64,000 nt of DNA from Capillibacterium thermochitinicola (GCF_013664685.1 NZ_JAAKDE010000013.1:1-64000), one strand, 5' to 3'. Positions 1-8,690 are shown, counted from the stretch's first letter. A program made the numbers and translations. The notes: generated by a model not told the origin, from the letters alone.

Positions 1-272
1 TCGAATTGACCGAAATACGCGGAATACTTTTAAAATGTTTCGTCATTGACGCCAAGTCGCTTAAATTAGGGTTTCCTGAAAAAGTCGCAAACCCTTATAA
101 AATCTAAGAAAGCGCCGATTTTACGACAGGGGAAATGCACGGAAAACGAGAAATATTCTCTCAAATCCTTGCCTTTAGGAGTGACTGCTACGTACCGCAA
201 AAAAGAACGACAACTCCCCTTGGAAAATTTTTATTTTCCATTTGGAGGAAAGCTTGACCTGAAAACCGCTGG
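1..272. other. Left-edge region without a recognisable gene
   Basis: No convincing reading frame is seen. A Shine-Dalgarno-like TTGGAGGAAAG lies near 242-252 but stands about 20 bases before the first usable start of the transposase remnant. The region may hold the left end of a decayed insertion sequence; no terminal inverted repeat could be paired within the window. Confidence 0.4.
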
Positions 273-668
273 GTGAAGTTGGCGAAGCTTATCCCTTGGG
301 ACGTCATTGAAGACAAATATGCTTCCTTATTTGACAAGAAGAACATGGGTGCTCCCGCTAAACCTGTCCGTATGGCTCTTGGTGCTTTGATTATTAAGGA
401 AAAGGGCGGGTTCTCAGATGAAGAGGTCGGAGAACAGATTAAGGAAAACCCGTACCTTCAATATTTTATCGGATTAACCGAATTTCAAAAGGATGCCCCT
501 TTCGATCCTTCAATGATGGTCCATTTCCGGAAACGCTTCAATGCGCAAATTATGAAAGAAATCAATGAACTAATCTGTTTGGGTCAGGAACATAATCCTT
601 TGTCGGTGGGCCTTACTGGCGTTGTCAGAGTTCCGGGGGTTACTTTATTTTTTAAAGCCAAGAATTAA
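273..668 (+). pseudogene. IS5/IS1182-type transposase N-terminal remnant
   Basis: The translated product (131 residues from a GTG) resembles the N-terminal DUF772 domain of IS5-superfamily transposases. It has an 'IPWDVIEDKY' start, a 'GAPAKPVRMALGALIIKEK' helix and 'PFDPSMMVHFRKRF' at about residues 77-90. Similarity stops near residue 103 and the last 28 residues look unrelated, so the DDE catalytic domain is missing. Intact relatives are about 400-500 residues long. It stands alone with no second half nearby. I read it as a dead fragment left by deletion; a domesticated small DNA-binding protein is possible but unsupported. Confidence 0.75.
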
Positions 669-731
669 AAGGCGAGGAACCTACAAGAACAAGTATACAA
701 AAAGTCTGCCCTGCCAGCGCCCGCCTTTGTG

Positions 732-760
732 TTGACAATAACTGCGCGAAAAAGTAAGAT
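732..760 (+). promoter_or_regulatory. Orphan sigma-A-like promoter with overlapping inverted repeat
   Basis: TTGACA at 732-737 and TAAGAT at 755-760 are 17 bases apart. The -10 box starts an imperfect dyad (TAAGAT ... ATCTTA, about 755-777). No gene follows on this strand before the oppositely oriented tRNA, so this may be a relic promoter or may drive a short unannotated RNA. Confidence 0.35.
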
Positions 761-812
761 ATTACATAGTAATCTTAGACAGTCTGGATAGTGGCCTTAA
801 ATGTCTAGGTGC

Positions 813-841
813 AATAAAAAACCCGGCTCCTCGGAACCGGG
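813..841 (-). terminator. Rho-independent terminator of the tRNA-Arg gene
   Basis: On the minus strand the arms CCCGGTTC and GAGCCGGG (834-841 and 822-829) pair with one U-G wobble. They are followed by a run of T (plus-strand A-run 813-821). On the plus strand the same position would be an A-C mismatch, which supports minus-strand use. Confidence 0.8.
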
Positions 842-857
842 AAATCTTTGCCCAAAA

Positions 858-934
858 TGGCGCGTCTGGCAGGATTCGAACCTGCGGCCTACGGATTAGA
901 AGTCCGTTGCTCTATCCTGCTGAGCTACAGACGC
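858..934 (-). tRNA. tRNA-Arg (anticodon TCT)
   Basis: The minus strand folds as a full cloverleaf. The acceptor stem GCGTCTG (934-928) pairs with CAGACGC (868-862). The D arm TAGCTC..GAG is followed by the anticodon stem ACGGA/TCCGT enclosing loop CTTCTAA with anticodon TCT. The T arm is GCAGG-TTCGAAT-CCTGC. The discriminator is G and the 3' CCA is encoded (858-860). It should read AGA codons. No other tRNA adjoins it, and its own terminator lies 16 bases downstream. Confidence 0.96.
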
Positions 935-1070
935 AAATCATTAATTATAATACCATATTCGTTGGGAAAGTACAATCCTAAATTCGAAGAGTTCTTTTCC
1001 CGAGGTGCTTTTGGGGCAGGATAAAAGCATAGTGATAAGTGATAATTTGCAGATAAAAAGGAGGATGGTC

Positions 1071-2723
1071 ATGGAAACAGTCCGCGTAGAACTGAACGGT
1101 GAAACGAAAGTTGTGCCGAAAGGAACGACCGTGCAGGAGATTTTGGGTGCGTGGCCCGGGCAAAGTCATCCTCAAATTATGGCGGCGATGGTCGGTAAGG
1201 ATCTCCGGGAGCTTTCCTACCGGGTGACTGAGGATACAGTGGTGAAGCCGGTTGATCTTACCCATGCGGACGGGGTCCGGATCTACAGCCGCAGCCTGAT
1301 CATGGTGATGATCCGGGCGGCGAAGGAAGTCTTCCCCGGCTGTCAGGTGCGGATCATGTACTCTTTAAGCAAGGGCTTGTACGGCGAACTCTATATTGGA
1401 CGGCCGGTGATGGAGAAAGATCTCCGGCTGGTGGAAGAGCGGATGCGGGCGATCATTGCCGCCGACGAAAAAATCGAGAAGCAGAAGATGCCATTGGAAG
1501 AGGCGATCCGGCTCTTCAAAGCCGAGGGCTTGACCGATAAAGCTCAGCTTTTGTCTTACAAGCAAACGCAGGAAGTCTCCATTTACCGCTGTGGCGACTA
1601 TTATGACTATTATTACGGATACATGTTGCCGAGCACCGGTTTTTTAAAGGAGTTTGAGTTGTTGTTTCACCTGCCCGGCTTTCTTTTGCGTTATCCGTCC
1701 CAAACTTCGCCGGAGAAGGTCCCGCCCTATGTGGAGCAACGCAAACTGTCCCAGATCTTTTATGAATACGAAAAATGGGGCGAGGTATTGGAAGTCAATG
1801 ACATCGGGTCATTGAACCGGATGATCGAGGCGGGAAAGGGGCATGAACTGATCCGGCTGGCCGAAGCGCTGCAGGAAAAGAAGATTGCCCACATCGCCGA
1901 CGAAATTACCCGCGACCGGGAAAGGATCCGTCTGGTGATGATTGCCGGCCCCTCTTCGTCGGGGAAGACCACTTTTACCCAGCGGTTGGCGATTCAGCTC
2001 CGGGTCAACGGAGTCCGGCCGGTCTCGCTTTCCTTGGATGATTATTTTGTCAGCCGGAACCGGACTCCCCGCAATGAAAAGGGTGAACCCGACTTTGAAG
2101 CTTTGGAAGCGATCGATCTGGATCTCTTCAACGAACAACTGGCCGATTTGATTATGGGGAAAAAGGTTGAGATTCCCAGGTTCAATTTTATGAAGGGAGA
2201 GCGCGAATACCGGGGGGAAGTTCTTCAGATCAAACCGGACCAACCGATCCTGATCGAGGGGATCCACGGACTGAACGAAAAACTGACCCAGTCGGTACCG
2301 AAGGACCGCAAGTTCAAGGTTTATATCAGCGCTTTGACCCAGTTGAACATGGATAACCATAACCGGATCCCCACCACCGACAACCGTCTAATCCGCCGGA
2401 TCGTCCGGGACAGCCAGTTCCGCGGTCACGATGCCCTGATGACTTTACGCCTCTGGCCGGCGGTCCGCCAGGGGGAAGAGAAGAATATTTTCCCCTTCCA
2501 GGAGGAAGCCGATATCATGTTTAACTCCGCCCTCATCTACGAACTGGCTATTTTGAAAAAGTATGTGGAGCCCCTCCTACAGGCGATCCCGCCGGAGGTG
2601 TCGGAGTATGCCGAAGCAAAGCGGCTCTTGAAATTCACCGCCTATTTCCTGCCGCTGGATGAGACGGAGGTCCCGTCCAATTCAATCCTGCGCGAGTTTA
2701 TCGGTGGCAGTTGCTTTGTCTAA
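1071..2723 (+). CDS. TGS-domain nucleoside (uridine-kinase-like) kinase
   Basis: The 550-residue protein has an N-terminal TGS/threonyl-tRNA-synthetase-like part (about residues 1-250). A P-loop kinase domain of the uridine kinase/phosphoribulokinase type follows, with Walker A 'GPSSSGKTTF' near residue 290. It also carries 'SLDDYFV', a typical nucleoside-kinase segment, and 'ILIEGIHGLN', a Walker B-like segment. Clostridial proteins with this layout are annotated as nucleoside kinases; the true substrate is uncertain. ATG 1071 was chosen because AAGGAGG at 1058-1064 sits 6 bases before it. In-frame ATG 1065 would overlap the site, and the upstream TTG-type extension lacks one. It appears monocistronic. 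Confidence 0.85.
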   Translation: METVRVELNGETKVVPKGTTVQEILGAWPGQSHPQIMAAMVGKDLRELSYRVTEDTVVKPVDLTHADGVRIYSRSLIMVMIRAAKEVFPGCQVRIMYSLSKGLYGELYIGRPVMEKDLRLVEERMRAIIAADEKIEKQKMPLEEAIRLFKAEGLTDKAQLLSYKQTQEVSIYRCGDYYDYYYGYMLPSTGFLKEFELLFHLPGFLLRYPSQTSPEKVPPYVEQRKLSQIFYEYEKWGEVLEVNDIGSLNRMIEAGKGHELIRLAEALQEKKIAHIADEITRDRERIRLVMIAGPSSSGKTTFTQRLAIQLRVNGVRPVSLSLDDYFVSRNRTPRNEKGEPDFEALEAIDLDLFNEQLADLIMGKKVEIPRFNFMKGEREYRGEVLQIKPDQPILIEGIHGLNEKLTQSVPKDRKFKVYISALTQLNMDNHNRIPTTDNRLIRRIVRDSQFRGHDALMTLRLWPAVRQGEEKNIFPFQEEADIMFNSALIYELAILKKYVEPLLQAIPPEVSEYAEAKRLLKFTAYFLPLDETEVPSNSILREFIGGSCFV

Positions 2724-2751
2724 GCGGGGATGCCTTTTAATGCCTTGTTTC

Positions 2752-2781
2752 TTGACTTCTTCCTTCCGGTAGTGCTAGAAT
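2752..2781 (+). promoter_or_regulatory. Sigma-A-type promoter of lysA
   Basis: TTGACT (2752-2757) and TAGAAT (2776-2781) are separated by 18 bases, 72 bases before the lysA start. Confidence 0.65.
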
Positions 2782-2853
2782 AAAAAGAATAAACACGGGG
2801 AAAACCGCTTTTTAGATGGCTACGGACTTGAAGCGTTTTTGAGGAGGAATAGG

Positions 2854-4209
2854 ATGCTCGCCAGGGAATATTTCGAACGGGATTTGACCATCAACTCCTC
2901 AGGTCATTTGGAGATCGGCGGGTGTGATGTGGTTGAACTTGCCAAAGCGTTTGGGACACCGCTCTACGTTTTGGACGAAGCAAAGATCCGGGCGAATTGC
3001 CGGGCCTACCACGAGGCTTTGAAGGGCGTTTACCCGAATTATGAGTTGGTTTACGCTGGAAAAGCCTTCTTGACCCAGGCCATGTGCGGCTTGGTCTATC
3101 AGGAAGGTTTTGGCCTGGATGTGGTCTCCGGCGGGGAACTTTATACCGCCTTGCGGGCAGGTTTCCCGGCGGAGAATATTAATTTTCACGGGAATAACAA
3201 GTCCCGGGCGGAGCTGGTGATGGCCCTGAAAAACGGGGTTGGCCGGATTATGGTCGACAACCTGATGGAACTGGAGACCTTAATCCAGCTGGCGATGGAG
3301 ACGAAGACCCAACCGCGGGTCGTCTTCCGTTTAAAACCCGGAGTTACCGCCCATACCCATACCTATACCCAGACGGGACAGGAAGATTCCAAGTTCGGGA
3401 TGGGGCTCAACGACGGCGTTGCTTTGAAGGCGGTCAAGATCGCGCTTGCTTCTCCCCAGATTAAGCTGTTGGGTTTTCATTGCCACATCGGATCGCAGAT
3501 TTTTGAGGTTGAGCCGTTTAAGGCCGCAATTGATGTGTTGACGGCTTTTATGGCGGAGGCCCGGACTCAAACCGGTTTTGTTGCCGAAGTCCTGGATCTG
3601 GGCGGCGGGATTGGGATCGCCCATAATAAGCAGGAAAAACCCCGTGCCCTGCTGGAGATCGTGAGCAAAATCGGCCGCTATGCCCGGGAACGTTTAACCG
3701 CATTACAATATCCTCTTCCGCTCCTGGTTTTGGAGCCGGGCCGTTCGATTGTAGGGTCTGCCGGAACAACCATTTACACGGTGGGAAATATTAAACGGAT
3801 TCCCGGGGTCCGTACTTACCTGGCGGTGGACGGCGGAATGACCGATAACCCGCGGGTCGCCCTATACCAGGCGGTCTATGAAGGAGCCCTTGCCAATAAG
3901 ATGAACGAGCCCCTGACCGAAGTCGTCACCGTGACGGGGAAATGTTGTGAATCGGGCGACATGTTGATCTGGGATCTGCCGCTGGCTACCCCTGAACCCG
4001 GTGACCTGCTGGCGGTCTTCGATACGGGTGCTTACAATTATTCGATGGCGAGCAATTACAACCGCCTGCCGCGGCCGGCGGTAGTCCTGGTTGCGGAGGG
4101 GGAAGCCGAACTGATCGTCCGGCGGGAGACCTATGAGCAGTTGATCCAGAATGATCTGATCCCCGAACGGTTAAAGGTGAAGTCGGAAGTAGAACCTATT
4201 GCAAAATAA
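2854..4209 (+). CDS. lysA: Diaminopimelate decarboxylase
   Basis: This PLP enzyme of fold type III converts meso-diaminopimelate to L-lysine in the cytoplasm, the last step of lysine synthesis. The 451-residue product has the expected length. The Schiff-base lysine lies in 'VYAGKAF' (Lys70). The phosphate-binding stretch 'DLGGGIGIAH', 'LEPGRSIVG' and the 'CESGD' motif (dimer-partner active-site cysteine) are all present. ATG 2854 is preferred over the upstream TTG because GAGGAGGA (2841-2848) is placed correctly for it. It has its own promoter and a strong terminator, so it is transcribed alone, without other lysine-pathway genes nearby. Confidence 0.95.
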   Translation: MLAREYFERDLTINSSGHLEIGGCDVVELAKAFGTPLYVLDEAKIRANCRAYHEALKGVYPNYELVYAGKAFLTQAMCGLVYQEGFGLDVVSGGELYTALRAGFPAENINFHGNNKSRAELVMALKNGVGRIMVDNLMELETLIQLAMETKTQPRVVFRLKPGVTAHTHTYTQTGQEDSKFGMGLNDGVALKAVKIALASPQIKLLGFHCHIGSQIFEVEPFKAAIDVLTAFMAEARTQTGFVAEVLDLGGGIGIAHNKQEKPRALLEIVSKIGRYARERLTALQYPLPLLVLEPGRSIVGSAGTTIYTVGNIKRIPGVRTYLAVDGGMTDNPRVALYQAVYEGALANKMNEPLTEVVTVTGKCCESGDMLIWDLPLATPEPGDLLAVFDTGAYNYSMASNYNRLPRPAVVLVAEGEAELIVRRETYEQLIQNDLIPERLKVKSEVEPIAK

Positions 4210-4223
4210 ATTGCCTTTTGCCC

Positions 4224-4256
4224 ACAGACGGAAAGATGGCTTTCCGTCTGTTTTTG
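4224..4256 (+). terminator. Terminator after lysA
   Basis: Perfect 12-bp arms ACAGACGGAAAG (4224-4235) and CTTTCCGTCTGT (4240-4251) enclose a 4-base loop, followed by TTTTT. Confidence 0.92.
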
Positions 4257-4289
4257 CGGTTATAGACCGCTAAAAGAGCTTTTGAAGAC

Positions 4290-4319
4290 TTGGTGTCAGT
4301 GGGTAAATTGTGTTATAAT
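4290..4319 (+). promoter_or_regulatory. Sigma-A-type promoter before the site-2 protease gene
   Basis: TTGGTG (4290-4295) and a perfect TATAAT (4314-4319) are separated by 18 bases. It probably starts the transcript that runs through the HD, scpA and scpB genes. Confidence 0.65.
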
Positions 4320-4355
4320 ACTTTATGGTTGTTTTTGCTAGTTGGAGGATAACCA

Positions 4356-5006
4356 ATGCCCGAACTTTACCGCTTGATTTTGACCGTCCCCATTATCCTG
4401 TTCTCCTTGGTGATTCATGAATTTGCCCACGGCATGGTTTCTTATAAATTAGGTGATCCAACGCCGAAGCTCATGGGCCGTTTAACCCTGAGTCCTCTTG
4501 CTCACCTGGATCCCCTGGGGACGATCATGATTATTATCACAAACCTGCGCGGTTTTGGCTTCGGTTGGGCAAAACCGGTGCCGGTTGATTCCCGTTATTA
4601 TCGGAACCCGGCCAAAGGGTTCGTCTTGGTGGCGTTGGCCGGACCCGCGGCCAATCTCGTCCTGGCTTGCCTTTTCGGTTTACCGCTGCGCCTCCTTAAT
4701 CTGGGTTTTTGGCCGCTTGCGTTCGATTCGGCGCTTGGTTTTTTGTTGTTCCAGTTTTTTTATGCGGGAATGTTATTAAATTTAAGTCTGGCTTTTTTTA
4801 ATTTGCTGCCCATCCCGCCGCTGGATGGGTCCAGACTGGTCCGTTACTTCCTGCGGGGACAAGCTTTTCACTTTTACACACAGCTTGAACGGCATGGTTT
4901 TATCATCCTGTTTGCTCTTTTATTCATCTTTAACCGGCCGTTTAACCGTTTTTTCTCAATCCTGATGAACTTTGGGTCCTTCCTGATCACGGGGTTTTGG
5001 ATTTAA
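4356..5006 (+). CDS. Site-2 protease family zinc metalloprotease (M50, YwhC-like)
   Basis: This is an integral-membrane peptidase of 216 residues with four to five hydrophobic helices. The zinc motif HEFAH is at residues 21-25, in the first helix. The second metal/catalytic motif 'PIPPLDGSR' is near residue 150. It is the short S2P form without PDZ or CBS domains, commonly found next to scpA/scpB in Bacillota. It should act inside the cytoplasmic membrane; its substrate is unknown. GGAGGA precedes the ATG. It is the first gene of an apparent S2P-HD-scpA-scpB operon. Confidence 0.88.
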   Translation: MPELYRLILTVPIILFSLVIHEFAHGMVSYKLGDPTPKLMGRLTLSPLAHLDPLGTIMIIITNLRGFGFGWAKPVPVDSRYYRNPAKGFVLVALAGPAANLVLACLFGLPLRLLNLGFWPLAFDSALGFLLFQFFYAGMLLNLSLAFFNLLPIPPLDGSRLVRYFLRGQAFHFYTQLERHGFIILFALLFIFNRPFNRFFSILMNFGSFLITGFWI

Positions 5007-5045
5007 CCTCCAATCTGTTGTAAGGAATGCACGAAGGAAGGAGGG

Positions 5046-5564
5046 ATGTTTTTGGCTGCTTGGCGCAGAGCGATTGATCTTTTTCGGCGTAAACTGAACA
5101 AGACCGACCGTCAATTTGTCGAAAGTTATCTGGATGAAGCGGGCCTTTTTCTCTTTAACCAAATGAGTTATGCTGACCAAAAACATGCCGTTACCGTGGC
5201 GAGATACTTATTATCGGAAAAGGTTGATACCAGTAAGGCCAATCTGTCCCTGCTAATCCAGGGGGCCTTACTTCACGATGTCGGAAAAGTAAAAGGCGAA
5301 ATCTCCTGGTGGAACCGGATTCAGGTCGGACTGATTCGCCGGTTTCTACCGAGTTTACGTGTGAAATGGGCGAAAAGAGGGGAAGCCGGTTTAAGTCATG
5401 CCCTCTATGTCGATCTGCACCATCCGGACCGGGGGGCTTATATGGCCCAAAGTTTGGGGATTGATCCGTCCGTTGTTTCGCTGATTAAACACCACCATGA
5501 TGAAACAGGGGAACCGGCCAGCATCGAACTGGCCCTGCTCCGGAGTGCCGATGCGAAAAATTAA
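5046..5564 (+). CDS. HD-domain phosphohydrolase
   Basis: The 172-residue protein has an HD metal-binding core: His in 'DQKHAVTVARYLL', the doublet in 'LHDVGKVKG' near residues 76-82, and 'LIKHHHDE' near residue 151. HD proteins of this size hydrolyse phosphate esters or nucleotides; the substrate cannot be deduced. A GAAGGAGGG site precedes ATG 5046. Its last 14 bases overlap the start of scpA in another frame, implying translational coupling. Confidence 0.85.
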   Translation: MFLAAWRRAIDLFRRKLNKTDRQFVESYLDEAGLFLFNQMSYADQKHAVTVARYLLSEKVDTSKANLSLLIQGALLHDVGKVKGEISWWNRIQVGLIRRFLPSLRVKWAKRGEAGLSHALYVDLHHPDRGAYMAQSLGIDPSVVSLIKHHHDETGEPASIELALLRSADAKN

Positions 5565-6315
5565 AAGACGAACGGACCAGCAGGCAAGTTACCAGGTTAA
5601 ACTGGCGGTTTTTACCGGGCCCCTGGATCTTTTACTCCACTTAATCGAACGGGCGGAGATTGATATTTATAACATACCGATTGTGGAGATTACCGACCAG
5701 TTTTTGGCTTACCTGCAAACCATGGAGTTTTTTGACTTGCACGTCGCCGCTGACTTTCTGTTGATGGCGGCTACTTTAATGCAGATCAAGGCCAGGATGC
5801 TGTTGCCCCGGCCGTTGGTGGAGACGGAAGAGGAAACCCTGGAAGAAGAAGATCCCCGTCTCGAACTGGTTGAAAGATTGATGGAGTATAAAAAGGTGAA
5901 GGAAGTGGCCGCTCGGCTCCAGGAACGGGAAGCGGAAGCCAGCCGGTTCCTCCCGCGGACGGGCGGGTATTTCCCCGACCTGGAAGTGGCCGCCGCTGCC
6001 GAAACGGTCGGGCAGGTGACCCTGTGGGATTTGGTGCAGGCCTTCAGTGCTTTGCTCGAAAGTTTACTGCCCCGCCTCGAGTTGGAAGGAATGCCGGAGG
6101 AAGAGTATTCGATCCAGGAGATGATGGATAAGATTATGAACGGATTGGCCCGGGGATCCCGGGTTTCTTTCCGCACCCTCTTTTCCGGTTTGGCTTCGCG
6201 CAAAGCGGTGGTGGCTTCCTTCCTGGCCTTACTTGAGCTGATCCGGATGCGAAAAGTCCTAGTCCAGCAGGAGATGACCTTTGGTGAGATCGTGATTGTC
6301 CGGTGGGAGGGGTGA
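5551..6315 (+). CDS. scpA: Segregation and condensation protein A
   Basis: ScpA is the kleisin subunit that bridges SMC heads and binds ScpB in the bacterial condensin complex. The product (254 residues) shows the family N-terminus 'FTGPLDLLLHLIE', the acidic middle 'EEETLEEEDPRLEL', and a C-terminal winged helix ending 'GEIVIVRW'. ATG 5551 was chosen because the conserved family start follows closely and translation upstream gives no family similarity. It overlaps the HD gene by 14 bases and is followed two bases later by scpB. Confidence 0.94.
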   Translation: MRKIKRRTDQQASYQVKLAVFTGPLDLLLHLIERAEIDIYNIPIVEITDQFLAYLQTMEFFDLHVAADFLLMAATLMQIKARMLLPRPLVETEEETLEEEDPRLELVERLMEYKKVKEVAARLQEREAEASRFLPRTGGYFPDLEVAAAAETVGQVTLWDLVQAFSALLESLLPRLELEGMPEEEYSIQEMMDKIMNGLARGSRVSFRTLFSGLASRKAVVASFLALLELIRMRKVLVQQEMTFGEIVIVRWEG

Positions 6316-6317
6316 AC

Positions 6318-6869
6318 GTGAACTGGCGGAAGGCCAAAGCAGTGCTGGAGGCGGTGATCTTTGCTTCTTCGGAACCCGTCACCGTGAAGGAATTGAGTAT
6401 GATCCTGGCGCTGAACTACGAGACGGTCGAGCAGCTTTTGGCGGAGTTAAACGAGGAATACCTCGACGAGCAGCGGGGGATTCAAATAAAGGAAGTGGCC
6501 GGTGGTTTCCAGTTTGTCACCAAGCCGGAGTACGCCGACTACCTGGAAAAATTGAAGAAGGTCCCCCGGCCGTCCCCCCTTTCACAGGCTGCCCTCGAGA
6601 CGTTGGCGATTATTGCCTATAAGCAACCGATTACCCGCGCGGAGATTGAAACCATCCGCGGGGTGCGAGTGGACAGCTCGCTGACGACGCTTTTGGAGCG
6701 CGGGCTGATTGAGGAAGCGGGGCGGAAAGACGGTCCCGGCCGCCCGATTCTTTATGGAACCACCAAGAAATTTCTCAAGTATTTCGGTTTGAAAAGTCTG
6801 GATGAATTGCCCATTGTCGATGACTGGATTCTTAATCAGCAATTGCAGATTGATTTAACCGCCGATTGA
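6318..6869 (+). CDS. scpB: Segregation and condensation protein B
   Basis: ScpB dimerises and joins ScpA on SMC. The 183-residue product has the two winged-helix domains of the family, with 'SQAALETLAIIAYKQPITR' and 'IRGVRVDSSLTTLLERGLI' in the C-terminal one. GTG 6318 is preferred: the site GGGAGGGG (6305-6312) lies five bases upstream. GTG 6312 is an alternative. It directly follows scpA, the usual order. Confidence 0.93.
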   Translation: MNWRKAKAVLEAVIFASSEPVTVKELSMILALNYETVEQLLAELNEEYLDEQRGIQIKEVAGGFQFVTKPEYADYLEKLKKVPRPSPLSQAALETLAIIAYKQPITRAEIETIRGVRVDSSLTTLLERGLIEEAGRKDGPGRPILYGTTKKFLKYFGLKSLDELPIVDDWILNQQLQIDLTAD

Positions 6870-6893
6870 GGAGTAATGAGGAGGGGAAAACGG

Positions 6894-7292
6894 ATGAAAT
6901 TTAACTTTAAGTTTGAGCGGGACGGCAATTATTATTTTGGCTTGTTACTGCTGGTTGCGGCGTCGGCTTCAATAATATATGCTTTTTTCTTTGATGGTTT
7001 TGAGCCGCAGAATTTTCTGGCTTATTTTCTGATCTACGCGTGGGGGTACACCCTGCTCCTGAAAAGCGACTGTGAATACCGCCTCAAGCGGCTGGAGGAA
7101 GCAGTGACTGCCCTTCAGAACCGTCTAGATAGACTTGACACTGATTTTAGCCAAGAAACGGAAGTACATATTGGGGAAAGCACGGAAGCAGAAAGCATAG
7201 CAGAAGAAGGCGAAACAGAAGAAGCAAGCGCGGAAGAAAATACACCTGACCGTCCAGCCGAACTAAATGAGGATGGGGAAGAAGGTGGGTGA
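6894..7292 (+). CDS. Small membrane protein with coiled coil and acidic tail
   Basis: I do not recognise a named family. The 132-residue product has two hydrophobic segments (about residues 11-28 and 38-57) and a heptad-like stretch rich in Leu/Arg/Glu near residues 62-80. A long tail from about residue 82 is made mostly of Glu, Ala, Thr and Ser. ATG 6894 was chosen over ATG 6876 because GAGGAGGGG lies 7 bases before it. It follows scpB by 24 bases and may be in the same operon. The charged tail suggests a cytoplasmic interaction surface; that is a guess. Confidence 0.65.
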   Translation: MKFNFKFERDGNYYFGLLLLVAASASIIYAFFFDGFEPQNFLAYFLIYAWGYTLLLKSDCEYRLKRLEEAVTALQNRLDRLDTDFSQETEVHIGESTEAESIAEEGETEEASAEENTPDRPAELNEDGEEGG

Positions 7293-7389
7293 TAGTTGCG
7301 GTAAAAAATGAGGGATGATAATTAAAACCAACGTTCACGCCTTGGTGGACGGTGTCGATTAAAATTACAGGAGAAGAGGAGAGAGTGCA

Positions 7390-8397
7390 ATGATTGTTAC
7401 GATGAAGGCGATCTTGGAAACAAGTCTTAAAGCTTACAAAGAAGGTAAGCCTTTTGCCGTCGGTGCTTTTAACGTGAATAACATGGAGCAGATGCAGGGT
7501 ATTATGATGGCGGCCCAGGAGACCAAAGCCCCCGTTATTGTGCAGGTCAGTAGAGGGGCCTTAAAGTATGCCCAGGATCTGTACCTTGTCAATATTATTA
7601 AAGCCGGAGCCGAACTCAACCCGGAGGTGCCGTTGGCCATCCATCTGGACCATGGGAACAGTTTTGAGACGGTGAAACGGGCAATCGATTTAGGTTTCAC
7701 CTCGGTCATGATCGACGGTTCGTTAATGGAAGACGGGAAGACTCCTTCCACTTTTGAGTATAACGTGAAGGTTACCGCGGAAGTGGTCAAGTATGCCCAC
7801 GACCGTGGCGTGACGGTCGAAGGTGAACTGGGGACCCTTGGCGGGATTGAAGACGGGGTCGGTTCCGGGAAGACGGTCTTGACCGATCCGGACCAGGCGG
7901 TTGAGTTTGTGGAAAAGACCGGTGTGGATGCCCTGGCGATCTCGATCGGAACCTCCCACGGGGCCTACAAATTTAAGGGCGAACCGAAATTAGCCTTCGA
8001 TATTATTGAAGAGATCCGGAAAAAACTCCCCAACACCTATCTGGTCTCTCATGGTTCCTCCAGTGTACCACAGGAACTCATTGACATCATCAACCAGTAC
8101 GGTGGAAAAATGGAGGCGGCGAAAGGTGTGCCCATCCCCGCGCTGCAGAAAGCGATCACTTGTGGGATAAACAAGATCAACGTCGATACCGACAGCCGTC
8201 TGGCCGCCACCGGCGCGATCCGGAAGTTCTTTGTGGAGCACCCCGCTGCCTTTGACCCGCGGGAGTATAACACCAAAGCCCGTGAAGCCATTGCCGCTGA
8301 AGTCAAGAAGAAGATTGAAGCCTTCGGGGCGGCGGGGCGCGCGGCCGATGTTCCCAACTGGGGTCTCGAAGAGATGAAAAAGCTCTATATGTCTTGA
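7390..8397 (+). CDS. fba: Class II fructose-bisphosphate aldolase
   Basis: This zinc-dependent aldolase splits fructose-1,6-bisphosphate to DHAP and glyceraldehyde-3-P. The 335-residue length fits. Family motifs include 'GAFNVNNMEQMQGI', the zinc/catalytic segment 'AIHLDHGNSFE', the 'YAHDRGVTVEGELGTLGG' loop, 'SHGSS', and 'GINKINVDTDSRLA'. ATG 7390 has GAAGAGGAGAGAG upstream. The stop codon (8395-8397) lies inside the -35 box of the downstream valS promoter. It links the sugar loci of the window to central glycolysis. Confidence 0.94.
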   Translation: MIVTMKAILETSLKAYKEGKPFAVGAFNVNNMEQMQGIMMAAQETKAPVIVQVSRGALKYAQDLYLVNIIKAGAELNPEVPLAIHLDHGNSFETVKRAIDLGFTSVMIDGSLMEDGKTPSTFEYNVKVTAEVVKYAHDRGVTVEGELGTLGGIEDGVGSGKTVLTDPDQAVEFVEKTGVDALAISIGTSHGAYKFKGEPKLAFDIIEEIRKKLPNTYLVSHGSSSVPQELIDIINQYGGKMEAAKGVPIPALQKAITCGINKINVDTDSRLAATGAIRKFFVEHPAAFDPREYNTKAREAIAAEVKKKIEAFGAAGRAADVPNWGLEEMKKLYMS

Positions 8398-8423
8398 CAA
8401 GCGTAAAAGAAAACAGGTATTAT
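8394..8423 (+). promoter_or_regulatory. Promoter of the T-box-valS transcript
   Basis: A perfect TTGACA (8394-8399) and TATTAT (8418-8423) are 18 bases apart. The -35 hexamer includes the fba stop codon. Confidence 0.85.
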
Positions 8424-8439
8424 AGGGAAAAAGCATTTG

Positions 8440-8690
8440 ATCGAAACGATGAGCGGAAGGAGTAACCATGGAACGCCGACAGAGAAGGGGTTCGGAGGCT
8501 GGAAGACCCCGCGGACACTTCCATGGTGAAGGTCGTCCGTGAGTTCTGCGGTCGAAAAGGCGTTTGCCTTAATAGAGCGCAGCGGTGTGCCCGTTATCGC
8601 CTTTGAGTGCCCCTGCCATTTTGTCGGCAGGGGAAATAAGGTGGTACCACGAAAAGAAACCTTTCGTCCTTAAGGATGAAAGGTTTTTCT
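8440..8690 (+). promoter_or_regulatory. T-box leader (tRNA-Val sensing) of valS
   Basis: The leader has the T-box hallmarks in order. A 'GATGAGCGGAAGGAGTAACC' segment with the AGTA motif comes first (about 8447-8466). The distal Stem I loops follow (AGAGAAGGGG, GGCTGGAAGACCCC). The 3' side of the specifier loop is GGTGAAGGTCGTCC, and the T-box sequence AAGGTGGTACCACG lies at 8639-8652. The specifier is read as GTC (8532-8534), matching valine. Uncharged tRNA-Val should stabilise the antiterminator and allow valS expression. Confidence 0.93.

Noticed and set aside
5709-6203. 164-codon antisense frame within scpA
   Set aside because: Ser/Arg-rich mirror of an acidic coding region; scpA is secure.
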